From Caballeronia sp. SEWSISQ10-4 2 (lineage in GTDB: Bacteria; Pseudomonadota; Gammaproteobacteria; Burkholderiales; Burkholderiaceae), in NCBI RefSeq assembly GCF_030464885.1, contig NZ_JALPRJ010000010.1, forward strand, positions 1 to 64,000: a stretch of 64,000 nt of DNA, written 5' to 3'. Every line of letters starts with the position of its first letter. The stretch's first letter is position 1. The notes under the pieces were generated by a model. That model searched no databases. It was given only the letters and a program-made list of their open reading frames with translations, and had not been told where the DNA came from. Position numbers and translations under genes: made by a program. Positions 36,376-45,718 of the stretch are shown here, in pieces.

Positions 36376-37284
36376 TTACGCCAGCGACTGCCCGGTCAAG
36401 CGCTGCAACGCTTCCTCATACTTCTCGGCCGTCTTCGCAATCACGTCATCCGGCAGTTTCGGCGCCGGGGGCGTCTTGCCCCACGCTTGCGTTTCGAGCC
36501 AGTCGCGCACGAATTGCTTATCGAACGATGGCGGGTTCGTGCCGACCTGATATCCGTCGGCCGGCCAGAAACGCGATGAGTCGGCCGTCAGCACTTCGTC
36601 CATCAGGAACAGTTCGCCGCGCGTGTCCAGGCCGAATTCGAACTTCGTATCCGCGATGATGATGCCGCGCGTCGCCGCATATTCGGCCGCTTCCTTGTAC
36701 AGCTTGATGGAAATCTCGCGGATGGTCGCCGAGAGTTCCGTGCCGATGCGGCGTTCCATCTCATCGTAGGTGATGTTTTCGTCGTGATGGCCCATTTCGG
36801 CCTTCGCTGCCGGCGTGAAAATCGGCTCGGGCAGCTTTTCGGCGTTCTTCAGTCCGGGCGGCAATTCCACGCCGCAGACCGAACCCGTTGCCTGATAGTC
36901 CTTCCAGCCGCTGCCGGCCAGATAACCGCGCACAACCGCTTCCACCAGGATCGGCTCCAGGCGCTTCACCACGACGGCGCGGCCTTTGACCTGATCGGCT
37001 TCGTCGGCGGTGACGATGGTCGCCGGATCGATGCCCGTATTGTGGTTCGGCACGATGTGCGAGAGCTTCGCGAACCAGAAATCGGCCATCTGGTTCAGGA
37101 CGCGGCCTTTGTTCGGAATCGGCTCGCCCATGATCACGTCGAACGCCGACAGACGGTCGGTGGTCACGATCAGGAGCTTGTCGGTGCCGACCGCGTAGTT
37201 GTCGCGGACCTTGCCGCGCCCGAGCAGGGGCAACGATTTCAGCGTGGATTCGTACAGCGGGGAATGTGAGGTGGACATCGTCAT
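36376..37284 (-). CDS. purC: SAICAR synthetase
   Basis: 302 residues from ATG 37284; a second ATG two codons later (37278) is possible. The signature [29 protein letters not shown] near the N-terminus and the [19 protein letters not shown] blocks are present. It joins CAIR and aspartate with ATP to SAICAR. The long form (about 300 residues) is usual in betaproteobacteria. It starts the purCEK cluster and is separated from fba by 242 nt; the region upstream is GC-rich without a clear hairpin terminator for fba. Confidence 0.95.
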   Translation of the reverse strand: MTMSTSHSPLYESTLKSLPLLGRGKVRDNYAVGTDKLLIVTTDRLSAFDVIMGEPIPNKGRVLNQMADFWFAKLSHIVPNHNTGIDPATIVTADEADQVKGRAVVVKRLEPILVEAVVRGYLAGSGWKDYQATGSVCGVELPPGLKNAEKLPEPIFTPAAKAEMGHHDENITYDEMERRIGTELSATIREISIKLYKEAAEYAATRGIIIADTKFEFGLDTRGELFLMDEVLTADSSRFWPADGYQVGTNPPSFDKQFVRDWLETQAWGKTPPAPKLPDDVIAKTAEKYEEALQRLTGQSLA

Positions 37285-37526
37285 CTACCGGAAAAGTGCC
37301 GCAAATCAGGCTGAGAGAAAAAACCAACGCGCCGTTCCCCGGAATTGCGGGAACGGCGGTTCGTGTCGGCGGGCCCCGTCATGCGCCCGGAGCCCGCCTT
37401 TGCATCCATTCTGCGCTTCGATGCCCGGCGTCAAACCGGGCGCCAAGCGCGACTCAACGTCATTGTAAACGGGTCGGGCGGACGACTCGATTTTGGTCCA
37501 TCCGAGGCGAAGCCGCGAGCATGCAC

Positions 37527-38591
37527 TTACCTGACGATCTGAGCCAACTCGCCGGACTTGTACTTCTCGGCGATTTTATCGAGCGGGACCGGTCTGATCT
37601 TGCTCGCCTGGCCTTCGCAACCGAACTGCATGTAGCGTTCGAGACAGATCTTCTTCGCGGCTTCGCGGGCCGGTTTCAGGTAATCGCGCGGATCGAATTT
37701 CGACGGATTTTCGCCGAAATAGCGGCGAATTGCACCCGTTATTGCCAGACGCAGGTCGGTATCGATGTTCACCTTGCGTACGCCGTGACGAATCCCTTCC
37801 TGGATTTCCTCGACCGGCACGCCATAGGTTTCCTTCATGTCGCCGCCGAATTCGCGGATTTCGGCCAGCAGGTCCTGCGGCACCGACGACGATCCGTGCA
37901 TCACCAGATGGGTATTCGGAATGCGTTGGTGAATTTCCTTGATGCGCTGGATGGCGAGGATATCGCCGGTCGGCTTCTTGGTGAATTTATACGCGCCGTG
38001 CGACGTACCGATGGCAATTGCCAGCGCGTCGCACTGGGTCTTCTTCACGAAATCGGCGGCTTGTTCGACGTCGGTGAGCAACTGCTCGCGGGTCATGGTG
38101 CCTTCGGCGCCGTGACCGTCTTCCTTGTCGCCCTTCATGGTTTCCAGCGAGCCGAGCACGCCGAGTTCGGCTTCCACCGTCACGCCGATGGAGTGTGCCG
38201 CTTCGACCACTTTCCGCGATACATCGACGTTGTATTCATACGATGCGACGCTTTTGCCGTCGGCTTCGAGCGAGCCGTCCATCATCACGCTGGTGAAGCC
38301 GCTGCGGATGGCTGCCATGCAGACTGCCGGCGATTGCCCGTGGTCCTGGTGCATCACGACCGGGATATGCGGATACGACTCGACTGCTGCTTCGATCAAG
38401 TGACGCAGGAACGCCTCGCCAGCGTATTTCCGCGCGCCGGCGGAGGCCTGCATGATGACCGGTGCGTTGACCTGGTCGGCGGCTGCCATGATCGCCTGTA
38501 CTTGCTCCAGGTTGTTGACGTTGAACGCCGGAAGCGCGTAGCCGTTTTCAGCTGCGTGATCCAGCAGTTGTCGCATTGATACGAGAGGCAT
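37527..38591 (-). CDS. fba: Class II fructose-bisphosphate aldolase (Calvin/glycolytic subtype)
   Basis: 354 residues. Zinc-dependent aldolase with the active-site HQDHG segment (residues 81-85, Asp83 and His84), GSSSVP phosphate loop and NIDTDLRLA. It cleaves fructose-1,6-bisphosphate to triose phosphates in glycolysis and acts in reverse in gluconeogenesis. The length (about 354) and sequence style match class IIB enzymes of the CbbA type common in Burkholderiaceae. It lies downstream of pgk and pyk on the same strand, but a 1-kb repeat-rich region separates it from pyk. Confidence 0.95.
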   Translation of the reverse strand: MPLVSMRQLLDHAAENGYALPAFNVNNLEQVQAIMAAADQVNAPVIMQASAGARKYAGEAFLRHLIEAAVESYPHIPVVMHQDHGQSPAVCMAAIRSGFTSVMMDGSLEADGKSVASYEYNVDVSRKVVEAAHSIGVTVEAELGVLGSLETMKGDKEDGHGAEGTMTREQLLTDVEQAADFVKKTQCDALAIAIGTSHGAYKFTKKPTGDILAIQRIKEIHQRIPNTHLVMHGSSSVPQDLLAEIREFGGDMKETYGVPVEEIQEGIRHGVRKVNIDTDLRLAITGAIRRYFGENPSKFDPRDYLKPAREAAKKICLERYMQFGCEGQASKIRPVPLDKIAEKYKSGELAQIVR

Positions 38592-38698
38592 GGGTGAAAC
38601 TCCTTGAGATGGAACGAAATCTGGGGTCTTGCTCGCGCCGGTGGACCTGAGGGGTGTTGGTTTCGGATCCGGCTGTTGTTATATGTTGGCTGTTTTTA

Positions 38699-38727
38699 CT
38701 ATTGGCCACTGTGCGTGGCGACACGTC
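38699..38727 (+). repeat. Hairpin motif, copy 1 (GCCAC-N5-GTGGC)
   Basis: A 29-nt string containing GCCACTGTGCGTGGC. It is nearly identical to 38898-38926 and, inverted, to 39448-39476, differing at two positions from the latter two. It lies outside the large inverted repeat, as an isolated REP-like unit. Confidence 0.8.
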
Positions 38728-38782
38728 GGGGGTTGCGTCCGGGGACTGGGTCAGTGCAGGGGTTTCGGGGGTTTGAGTGCTC

Positions 38783-38850
38783 GTGGTTGAGGTCAATGCT
38801 GGGTTGCACGGGATTTTCGGGCTTAGTGGTCGGGGTCAATGCCGGGTTGC
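38783..38850 (+). repeat. Imperfect 25-nt direct repeat, two copies
   Basis: GTGGTTGAGGTCAATGCTGG plus five bases (38783-38807) recurs at 38826-38850 with three mismatches. It is unlike the flanking genes and adds to the repeat nature of this interval. Confidence 0.7.
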
Positions 38851-38880
38851 TGCTGCTCAGGCTTGCGGTCGGTTTAAGTT

Positions 38881-39493
38881 AGCTGATCTCTTTATCACTA
38901 TTAGCCACTGTGCGTGGCGGCACGTCATTTCCAAAGCGACAAAGAAACGAAGCAAAGAAAGCGCTTTCCAACCACCGGCAAGTTAGTGTCCCTAGCGTGC
39001 AGGCTAGAAGTTTCTGGCACCTGATAGCACGGTGCTCGCCAGACTGAAGGATGTTTGAACCCCGACCTCTCCGAACACCGATACCCACACGCTTCGCCAC
39101 CAGTGACTGAACCTGCCCAAGGAACACCCCGCGCTATCCGCGTACAACCACCTCAAGAAAGAAGCACGCAGTCCACGTAGGCAGCCCACCGCGAAATGAG
39201 GCAACCAGCACACGTCAGGCCGTCATGGTCGGGGGGTCATGGTTCTTGCCCGAGAGCGTTGGGGCGAAGCGTGTTCGTGTCAGGATTCGCGAGAAGGAGG
39301 GGTTCAAACATCCTCCAGTCTGGCGAGCACCGTGCTATCAGGTGCCAAAAACTGGGGCCTGCACGCTGGGGACACTAACTCGCCCGTGGTGGGAAAGCGT
39401 TTTCTTTGCTTCGTTTCTTTGTCGCTTTCGGCTTTGGACAAAGAAATGACGTGCCGCCACGCACAGTGGCTAATAGTGATAAAAAAATCAGCT
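38881..39493. repeat. Long inverted repeat (palindromic extragenic element)
   Basis: The left arm (38881 to about 39060) matches the reverse complement of the right arm (about 39296-39493) over almost its whole length, with scattered substitutions and one ~17-nt insertion in the right arm. Weaker similarity continues to about 39125 and 39235, leaving a ~110-nt spacer. Each arm begins with AGCTGAT and a T-rich stretch, then the GCCAC/GTGGC hairpin motif. No transposase is encoded. Transcribed from either side it would fold into a very long hairpin. It could be a non-autonomous repeat family or two inverted copies of one repeat. Confidence 0.8.
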
Positions 39494-39616
39494 ATCTCAC
39501 GCAGACCACTAACGCCGAAAGCACCAACCCGGCACCACCCCCGACCACCCGCACCGGCAGACCCAAACCAAACCCGTCCACCGGCGCGAGCGAAAAACCC
39601 TGTGCGAACGAAGAAC

Positions 39617-41053
39617 CTAGAACGGATCTCCCACCCTCACAATCTTCATCGCGTTAGTCCCGCCGGCCTGCCCCATCGGCTCCCCGACAGTCAACACAAC
39701 CATGTCGCCGCGAGCGGCATAACCCTTCGACACCACCACTTCCAGCGCCTGCTGAAGCGCGACATCACGATCGCTATTCGTATCCAGGTGCAACGAAGTC
39801 ACATTCCGATAAAGCGCCATCGTCCGCTCACTCCCCACCCGCGGTGTCAGCGCAAAAATAGGCACATGCGACCAATGCCGCGACATCCACAGCGCAGTCG
39901 CGCCCGACTCAGTCAACGCAACAATCGCCTTCGCACCCAAGTGATAAGCCGTGAACAACGCACCCATCGCAATCGACTGATCGATCCGCGTGAACGTGCG
40001 ATCGAGGAAATCCTTGTCGAGTTCGCTCTGCTCAGACTTCTCGGCTTCCAGGCAGATCGCCGCCATGGTCTCGATGGTCGTCACCGGATATTTACCAGCC
40101 GCCGTTTCCGCCGACAACATCACCGCATCCGTACCGTCAAGCACAGCGTTCGCCACGTCCGACACTTCAGCACGGGTCGGCACGGGCGCGTGGATCATCG
40201 ACTCCATCATCTGCGTCGCCGTGATCACGAACTTGTTCGACTCGCGCGCCATGCGGATCATCCGCTTCTGCAACGCCGGCACAGCCGCATTGCCCACTTC
40301 CACCGCCAGATCGCCACGCGCGACCATGATGCCGTCGGAGGCATCGAGAATGCCTTGCAACGCAGGAATAGCTTCCGCGCGCTCGATCTTCGCGATCATC
40401 TTCGGCTTGATGCCATACGGCGCACCCGCAATGTTCGCCAATTGCCGCGCCATTTCCATGTCGGTGGCATTCTTCGGAAACGATACCGCGACAAAGTCCG
40501 CTCCCAGGGACATCGCCGTCTTGATGTCCTCCATGTCCTTCTCGGTCAGCGCCGGCGCCGTAAGACCGCCGCCCTGACGATTGATACCCTTGTTATTCGA
40601 GAGATCGCCGCCCACTTTCACCGTAGTGTGAATCTCTTCGCCAATCACACGCACAACGTCGAGCACGATCAGGCCGTCGTTGAGCAGCAGCACATCGTTC
40701 GCGCGCAGATCGCGCGGCAGATCCGGGTAGTCCAGGCCGACACGTTCGTCATTGCCCAGCTCGCAGCGGGCGTCGAGGATGAACGGGTTGCCCGCGATCA
40801 ACGTGACCTTGCCGTTCTCGAACTTGCCCACACGAATCTTCGGACCCTGCAGGTCGGCCATCAGCGCGACTTCGCGGCCGCATTGCTTGGCTGCATCGCG
40901 AACGTATTGCGCACGCTGGCGATGGTCGTCGGCGGTGCCGTGCGAGAAGTTGAAGCGGACCACGTCGAGACCTGCCTGCATCATCTGCAGCAGGATCTCC
41001 GGGGAACTGGAAGCGGGGCCGATAGTGGCGACAATCTTTGTAGCGCGATGCAT
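39617..41053 (-). CDS. pyk: Pyruvate kinase
   Basis: 478 residues from ATG 41053, supported by GAGGAG just upstream and by the family start MHRATKIVATIGPASSSPE. Substrate and metal sites include VRFNFSHG (about 31-38), the Lys in ATQMMESM region and MVARGDLAVEVG. It makes pyruvate and ATP from PEP and ADP. The frame remains open for 140 codons upstream to an ATG at 41473, 4 nt after the pgk stop; this possible extension is described separately. It follows pgk on the same strand. Confidence 0.95.
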   Translation of the reverse strand: MHRATKIVATIGPASSSPEILLQMMQAGLDVVRFNFSHGTADDHRQRAQYVRDAAKQCGREVALMADLQGPKIRVGKFENGKVTLIAGNPFILDARCELGNDERVGLDYPDLPRDLRANDVLLLNDGLIVLDVVRVIGEEIHTTVKVGGDLSNNKGINRQGGGLTAPALTEKDMEDIKTAMSLGADFVAVSFPKNATDMEMARQLANIAGAPYGIKPKMIAKIERAEAIPALQGILDASDGIMVARGDLAVEVGNAAVPALQKRMIRMARESNKFVITATQMMESMIHAPVPTRAEVSDVANAVLDGTDAVMLSAETAAGKYPVTTIETMAAICLEAEKSEQSELDKDFLDRTFTRIDQSIAMGALFTAYHLGAKAIVALTESGATALWMSRHWSHVPIFALTPRVGSERTMALYRNVTSLHLDTNSDRDVALQQALEVVVSKGYAARGDMVVLTVGEPMGQAGGTNAMKIVRVGDPF

Positions 41054-41473
41054 GGAACTCCTCGTCTGGGTGGTATCGCCGGAAACAGCGCTGCGAGTAC
41101 GGTGTGCCGACGGGGATGAAGTTGTCTCCGCCTGCGAACGCGCGCCAGCTCGAGCCAGCGTCGCTTTTTGATCAGTATTCGACATCTGATGGGCGCCCGG
41201 AATCAGCGACGCATTCGCGCCACCGATCATGACCGCCGCTTCCTTCCTTATTTCCTGCTTTAAATCCAAACCACGCCGGGCAGGCACTGCAGCGGACCGC
41301 TTCGATTTTCCGGAAGCGCGAGCGGGGCCAGGCTTTACGCCCACCGCCACCCTCGATCCAATCTCCGCGGCCACTGACAAACCTGCATCAGCAACCAACT
41401 CTTTCTTATCAGTGGCAACATCAGTAGCAACTACGGACTCGGGACGATGGCTCTTCGACGTGGCGCGCTTCAT
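41054..41473 (-). other. 140-codon open extension in frame with pyk, coding status unclear
   Basis: An ATG at 41473 lies 4 nt past the pgk stop and reads without stops straight into pyk. The deduced peptide is rich in Ala, Ser, Arg, Lys and Thr, contains no Trp, Phe or Tyr, and starts MKRATSKSHRPESV. Third codon positions look less GC-biased than in the neighbouring genes, and pyk has its own strong ribosome site at 41053. It could be an intergenic leader, a short basic protein, or an alternative N-terminus of pyruvate kinase. Confidence 0.35.
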
Positions 41474-41477
41474 CGGC

Positions 41478-42668
41478 TCAGGCCCGCGACTCGAGCACTT
41501 CCACCGCCGGCAGCGTCTTGCCTTCCAGAAACTCCAGGAACGCGCCGCCGCCAGTCGATATATAGCTGATCTTGTCGTGGATACCGTACTTCTGGATGGC
41601 CGCGAGCGTGTCGCCACCACCTGCAATCGAAAACGCCGACGAGTTCGCGATAGCATCCGCCAACGTCTTCGTGCCGTTGCCGAACTGATCGAATTCAAAC
41701 ACGCCAACCGGCCCGTTCCACACAATGGTGCCCGCTTTTTCCAACTGCGCGGCGAGCGCCTTGGCGGTGTCCGGACCGATATCGAGGATCAGGTCATCAT
41801 CCTGCACCTGATCGACGGCTTTGGTTTCCGCCTTCGCGGTCGCGGCAAATTCCTTCGCGGTCACGACGTCGCTCGGAATCGGCACCGATGCCCCACGCGC
41901 ACGCGCTTCGCTGATGATGGCCTTGGCTTCATCGACAAGATCCTTTTCCGCCAGCGACTTGCCGATCTTCAACCCCGACGCGAGCATGAACGTATTGGCA
42001 ATCCCGCCGCCCACGATCAGTTGATCCACTTTCTCCGCCAGCGACTTGAGGATGGTGAGTTTCGTCGATACCTTCGATCCCGCTACGATCGCCACCAGCG
42101 GACGTTTCGGCTCGCCGAGCGCTTTGCCGAGGGCATCGAGTTCAGCGGCGAGCAACGGGCCGGCGCACGCCACGGGCGCGTATTTCGCGATGCCGTGCGT
42201 GGTCGCTTCTGCGCGATGCGCCGTGCCGAACGCGTCGTTCACGTAGATATCGCAGAGTTTGGCGAGCTTCTGTGACAGCGCGTCGTCGTTCTTCTTCTCA
42301 CCCTTGTTGCAGCGGCAGTTTTCAAGCAACACGACCTGGCCCGGCTGCACCTGAACACCGTCGACCCAGTCGGCGATCAGCGGCACATCGCGGCCGAGCA
42401 ATTCGCCGAGGCGCTTGGCCACCGGCGCGAGCGAATCTTCCGGTTTGAACTGCCCTTCCGTCGGGCGGCCGAGGTGGGACGTAACCATCACGGCCGCGCC
42501 CGCTGCCAGCGCTTTTCGAATGGCCGGCACCGAGGCGCGCACGCGCGTGTCTTCGGTGATGTTGCCCTGGTCGTCCTGCGGGACGTTGAGATCGGCACGG
42601 ATGAAAACACGTTTGCCGGACACTTTGCCTTCGGCGATCAGATCGGTGAAACGCAGTACTTTCGTCAT
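41478..42668 (-). CDS. pgk: Phosphoglycerate kinase
   Basis: 396 residues, the normal size. Visible motifs: [10 protein letters not shown] near residue 24, [11 protein letters not shown], the hinge region with [12 protein letters not shown], and C-terminal GGGDTLAAI and [13 protein letters not shown]. It interconverts 1,3-bisphosphoglycerate and 3-phosphoglycerate with ATP formation. It is the first gene of the minus-strand pgk-pyk block. An exact 15-nt tandem duplication lies about 150 nt upstream of its start. Confidence 0.96.
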   Translation of the reverse strand: MTKVLRFTDLIAEGKVSGKRVFIRADLNVPQDDQGNITEDTRVRASVPAIRKALAAGAAVMVTSHLGRPTEGQFKPEDSLAPVAKRLGELLGRDVPLIADWVDGVQVQPGQVVLLENCRCNKGEKKNDDALSQKLAKLCDIYVNDAFGTAHRAEATTHGIAKYAPVACAGPLLAAELDALGKALGEPKRPLVAIVAGSKVSTKLTILKSLAEKVDQLIVGGGIANTFMLASGLKIGKSLAEKDLVDEAKAIISEARARGASVPIPSDVVTAKEFAATAKAETKAVDQVQDDDLILDIGPDTAKALAAQLEKAGTIVWNGPVGVFEFDQFGNGTKTLADAIANSSAFSIAGGGDTLAAIQKYGIHDKISYISTGGGAFLEFLEGKTLPAVEVLESRA

Positions 42669-43133
42669 GGGAGTCAGCGTGTGAGCGGGTGATTGGAAAG
42701 CGGTTCGGGCGGACGGAAACTGCGAGCGCGGACTTACGCCAGCGGGCTCACAAGGGTCGCTACGGGGAAATTGAAGGGATCAAGGCGGCTTCGACGAAAT
42801 GCCGGCGCGAGAACCAAGTTGCACGGCGCCAAGTTGCACGGCGACCGGCGCCGGGCAAACCATTTGAACGATTCGAGGACGATGAAAGGAGGCATGCCGC
42901 CACTTTCGCCGACGCCATGGGTGTCCAGGCGACGAGGCGTTGCAGCGGAGAATGGAGCGAGTAAAGCTGTTGTGCGGTGACTGCCGGATACACGTTCGAC
43001 CTCATTCGATACGACAGCGAGAGCGCCATTTTAACCGATACCCATGCCCGTCCAACGCAGGAAACGAAATCCCGGAGATTCGGGATACGTGACTTTGTAC
43101 GTCTTCTCATGACGCGCCGCAACAAAACGCGCG
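42669..43133. other. Intergenic region upstream of pgk
   Basis: 465 nt without a supportable gene. It contains the exact 15-nt tandem repeat at 42814-42843. A minus-strand open frame over 42760-43227 overlaps azlD and has no recognisable features. The pgk promoter is expected here but no clear -35/-10 pair was found. Confidence 0.5.
42814..42843. repeat. Exact 15-nt tandem repeat upstream of pgk
   Basis: CCAAGTTGCACGGCG occurs twice back to back. It lies about 150 nt upstream of the pgk start codon. It may be a recent slippage duplication or a doubled regulator site. Confidence 0.8.
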
Positions 43134-43457
43134 TCAGGCGACCAGCCGCAAGACCGTGAAAACAATCATGCCGACGACGATCGTCCCGAGCATTCCCCGG
43201 CGCCACAGGAACCAGGCGAGACCGCACAGCGACGCGTACAACGCATGATTCGAGAAGGCGATCGACAGGCCGTTCGGCGTGGTGAGCAGGTCGGGCACCA
43301 CGACCGCGACAAGCGCCGCTGCCGGCGCGTAGCGCAACGCGCGCTGCACGCGCTCGGGCAGGATCATGCGCTCGCCGCCCATCAGGAACAGCGCGCGCGT
43401 GATGCCGGTGATCAGTCCCATGCCGGCTATCGCGAGCCAGACTTGCGTGGCGCTCAT
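43134..43457 (-). CDS. azlD: AzlD-family small subunit of a branched-chain amino-acid exporter
   Basis: 107 residues, four hydrophobic segments, matching AzlD/YgaH: WLAIAGMGLITGITRALFL, RYAPAAALVAVVVPDLL and a C-terminal GTIVVGMIVFTVLRLV helix. It forms the small partner of AzlC in LIV-E type amino-acid export. Its ATG overlaps the azlC stop by 4 nt (ATGA), so the two are translationally coupled. Confidence 0.9.
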   Translation of the reverse strand: MSATQVWLAIAGMGLITGITRALFLMGGERMILPERVQRALRYAPAAALVAVVVPDLLTTPNGLSIAFSNHALYASLCGLAWFLWRRGMLGTIVVGMIVFTVLRLVA

Positions 43458-44302
43458 CGAGCGCTCCCGGTGTTTTTAGGGCTGGCAGGGGATTTGTCGA
43501 GATCGGATTGTTTGATATCGAATGGGGGATTCAGCGGCTCGGGTTCGGTGAGACGCGGGGCAGAGCTTTTTGCGCCCGGAGTCTTGCGTCCCACGCCCAT
43601 CTTCTCGGCCATGACATCGGCGAGGGTTCCGGCGAGCAGCGCCGCAGCCACCGCCAGCGGTAGCGAAAGCCGATACGGCAGATCCAGCGTAAGCAGCGCT
43701 ATCACGCTTGCAACGGCAACAGCCGCCAGCGTGGAGCGCGTCGCGATAGCCGAGACGATTAGCGGAATCAACGCGAGCGTGCCGGCGAGCTCGAGGCCCC
43801 AGTTATCGGGGAAAAGGCTGGCGAGCAGGATTCCCGCTATCGATGAAACTTGCCACGAGGACCAGCTCGTCGCCGCCATGCCCCAGAAAAACGCCTCCTT
43901 GCCAGGCTGATAGCCGGTCGGAAAATTGCGCTTCTGGAACATCAGGTAAATGATGTCGCCGTTGAAATAGCCGAGCACCAGCCGGCGGCGCAGCGGCAAA
44001 TACGCGAAATGCGGCGCGAGCCCCGCGCTGAAAATAACGAAACGCAGGTTGACCATGGCGGCGGTCAGCAGGATGGTCCAGAGCGGCAGCTTGGCGGCGA
44101 ACAACGGCAGGACGGCCAGTTGCGACGACCCCGCGTAGGCCGCGAGCGACATGCCGAGCGCCTGCGGCACGGTCAGCACGGACTTGGCCATCGCAATGCC
44201 TGTTACAAGTCCCCACGAGAAGGTGGCCGGAACCGCCGGAGAGAGGGTTTTGACGCCATCGAGAAACGCGCGTCGGTTGAGGTCTGACAGCCGGTCGAAC
44301 AT
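43454..44302 (-). CDS. azlC: AzlC-family large subunit of a branched-chain amino-acid exporter
   Basis: 282 residues from ATG 44302 (MFDRLSDLNRRAFLDGVKTLSPAVPATFSWGLVTGIAMA). The core (about 10-240) is hydrophobic with the AzlC pattern AYAGSSQLAVLPLFA and AMVNLRFVIFSAGLAPHF. It forms the main inner-membrane channel of the exporter with AzlD. The C-terminal ~45 residues are hydrophilic, Lys/Pro/Ser-rich and unusual for the family. No good Shine-Dalgarno is seen; an upstream open region to 44485 is Arg/Ser-rich and unlikely to be translated. The gene is divergent from ilvE, a functionally related pairing. Confidence 0.87.
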   Translation of the reverse strand: MFDRLSDLNRRAFLDGVKTLSPAVPATFSWGLVTGIAMAKSVLTVPQALGMSLAAYAGSSQLAVLPLFAAKLPLWTILLTAAMVNLRFVIFSAGLAPHFAYLPLRRRLVLGYFNGDIIYLMFQKRNFPTGYQPGKEAFFWGMAATSWSSWQVSSIAGILLASLFPDNWGLELAGTLALIPLIVSAIATRSTLAAVAVASVIALLTLDLPYRLSLPLAVAAALLAGTLADVMAEKMGVGRKTPGAKSSAPRLTEPEPLNPPFDIKQSDLDKSPASPKNTGSAR

Positions 44303-44763
44303 GGAGATTGGTGGGAGTCGCGGTGTGCCGTGCGGTTGGGCGGTGGAAACCGAAGAACGCGGACTATCCGATGAATCCCGCCGCGGATCGGGCCTGAATC
44401 GTGAGCTAAAACGACTGAAAAACCGCGAGCCGAGCCTCGAATCAAGCCAACCCATGCAGACGGCGGGCTTTCGGACGTCCCTCACGGCTTGCTGTCGAAC
44501 CGCAACTTTGACTGCATCCTGAGCACATCGCGTGACGGCGAAAGGCGAATTATAGCGTCGTGAAAGGCGCCAAATGGCCGACTGCGCCCATTTTTTAGCC
44601 GAAAAGACGCTAAAATGACGGTCTTTGGTCGCCCGGCTGTTTGCGCCGGTTTTGCGCTGAAATCTTGAGCGCCGCGCCGGTTAAGCCCGTGAATAGGCGT
44701 GCGAAAACGGACGTAAGCGGGCGACCCACTCATCATGTGCACACAACTCGCCAGGAGAATCGT
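44303..44763. other. Divergent intergenic region, azlC / ilvE
   Basis: 461 nt with no supported gene. A TAAAAT at 44611-44616 preceded by an A/T-rich stretch (44590-44605) may be the ilvE promoter -10, but the -35 is not convincing. An ilvE leader of ~140 nt would result. No tRNA-like, T-box or leader-peptide structure was recognised. Confidence 0.45.
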
Positions 44764-45687
44764 ATGTCAATGGCCGACCGCGACGGCAAGATCTGGATGG
44801 ATGGCAAGCTGATCGACTGGCGCGACGCCAACATCCACGTGCTCACCCATACGCTGCACTACGGCATGGGCGTTTTCGAAGGCGTGCGCGCTTACAAGAC
44901 CGGCAACGGCACGTCGATCTTCCGCCTGAAAGACCACACCAAGCGCCTGCTCAACTCCGCCAAGATCTTCCAGATGGAAGTACCGTTCGACCACGCGACA
45001 CTCGAAGCCGCGCAGCTCGAAGTGGTAGGCGTGAACCAGCTGGAATCCTGCTACATTCGGCCGATCATCTGGGTGGGATCGGAGAAACTGGGGGTATCGG
45101 CGAAAGGCAACACTATTCACGTCGCGATCGCCGCGTGGCCGTGGGGCGCCTATCTCGGCGACGACGGCCTGGCCAAGGGCATCCGCGTGAAGACATCGTC
45201 GTTCACGCGCCATCACGTGAACGTCGCAATGGTCCGCGCCAAAGCGTCCGGCTGGTACGTGAATTCGATCCTGGCAAACCAGGAAGCCGTCACCGACGGT
45301 TACGACGAAGCGCTGCTGCTCGACGTCGACGGCTACGTGTCCGAAGGCTCCGGCGAGAACTTCTTCCTGGTGAACAACGGCAAGCTATACACGCCGGATC
45401 TCGCGTCGTGCCTGGACGGCATCACGCGCGATACGGTGATCACGCTCGCTCGCGACTTCGGTATTCCGGTGATCGAAAAGCGCATCACCCGCGACGAGGT
45501 CTACACCTGCGACGAAGCGTTTTTCACCGGCACGGCCGCCGAAGTCACGCCGATCCGCGAGCTGGACAATCGCACTATCGGCGAAGGCAAGCGCGGCCCG
45601 ATCACGGAGAAGCTGCAAAGCGCATTCTTCGATATCGTGAGCGGCAAGAATGAGAAGTACGCTGGTTGGCTCGCCCAGGTTAAGTGA
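44764..45687 (+). CDS. ilvE: Branched-chain amino-acid aminotransferase
   Basis: 307 residues from ATG 44764, with AGGAG 6 nt upstream. A fold-type IV PLP enzyme; the cofactor lysine fits K160 (VRAKASGWYVNS), and the family signature EGSGENFFLV lies near 197-207. It interconverts Leu, Ile and Val with their 2-keto acids using glutamate. It begins a plus-strand series with the CHCC zinc-finger gene and waaF. A perfect 18-bp inverted repeat follows 31 nt after its stop codon. Confidence 0.95.
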   Translation: MSMADRDGKIWMDGKLIDWRDANIHVLTHTLHYGMGVFEGVRAYKTGNGTSIFRLKDHTKRLLNSAKIFQMEVPFDHATLEAAQLEVVGVNQLESCYIRPIIWVGSEKLGVSAKGNTIHVAIAAWPWGAYLGDDGLAKGIRVKTSSFTRHHVNVAMVRAKASGWYVNSILANQEAVTDGYDEALLLDVDGYVSEGSGENFFLVNNGKLYTPDLASCLDGITRDTVITLARDFGIPVIEKRITRDEVYTCDEAFFTGTAAEVTPIRELDNRTIGEGKRGPITEKLQSAFFDIVSGKNEKYAGWLAQVK

Positions 45688-45718
45688 TTTAGACGCGTAA
45701 CCCGACGCATGACGTGCG

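Larger units (their letters stand above)
38592..39616. other. Gene-free repeat-rich interval between fba and pyk
   Basis: Just over 1 kb with no supported gene. It contains three copies of a GCCAC-N5-GTGGC hairpin motif, a 25-nt imperfect direct repeat and a long inverted repeat (38881-39493). Short open frames on both strands (for example sharing the peptide string RTVANS) exist only because the same repeat is read in several places. The fba promoter must lie in its left part, but I could not identify it with confidence. Confidence 0.75.

Noticed and set aside
38548..39657. Several short open frames sharing the peptide string RTVANS between fba and pyk
   Set aside because: They arise from the same DNA repeat read on either strand; each has different flanks, no ribosome site and no domain.
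39239..41119. 626-codon plus-strand open frame
   Set aside because: It is antisense to pyk and the repeat element; high GC leaves long stop-free shadows, the composition is His/Arg-rich, and no domain is recognisable.
42760..43227. 155-codon minus-strand frame upstream of pgk
   Set aside because: Overlaps azlD in another frame, Arg/Ser-rich, no start signal and no family pattern.
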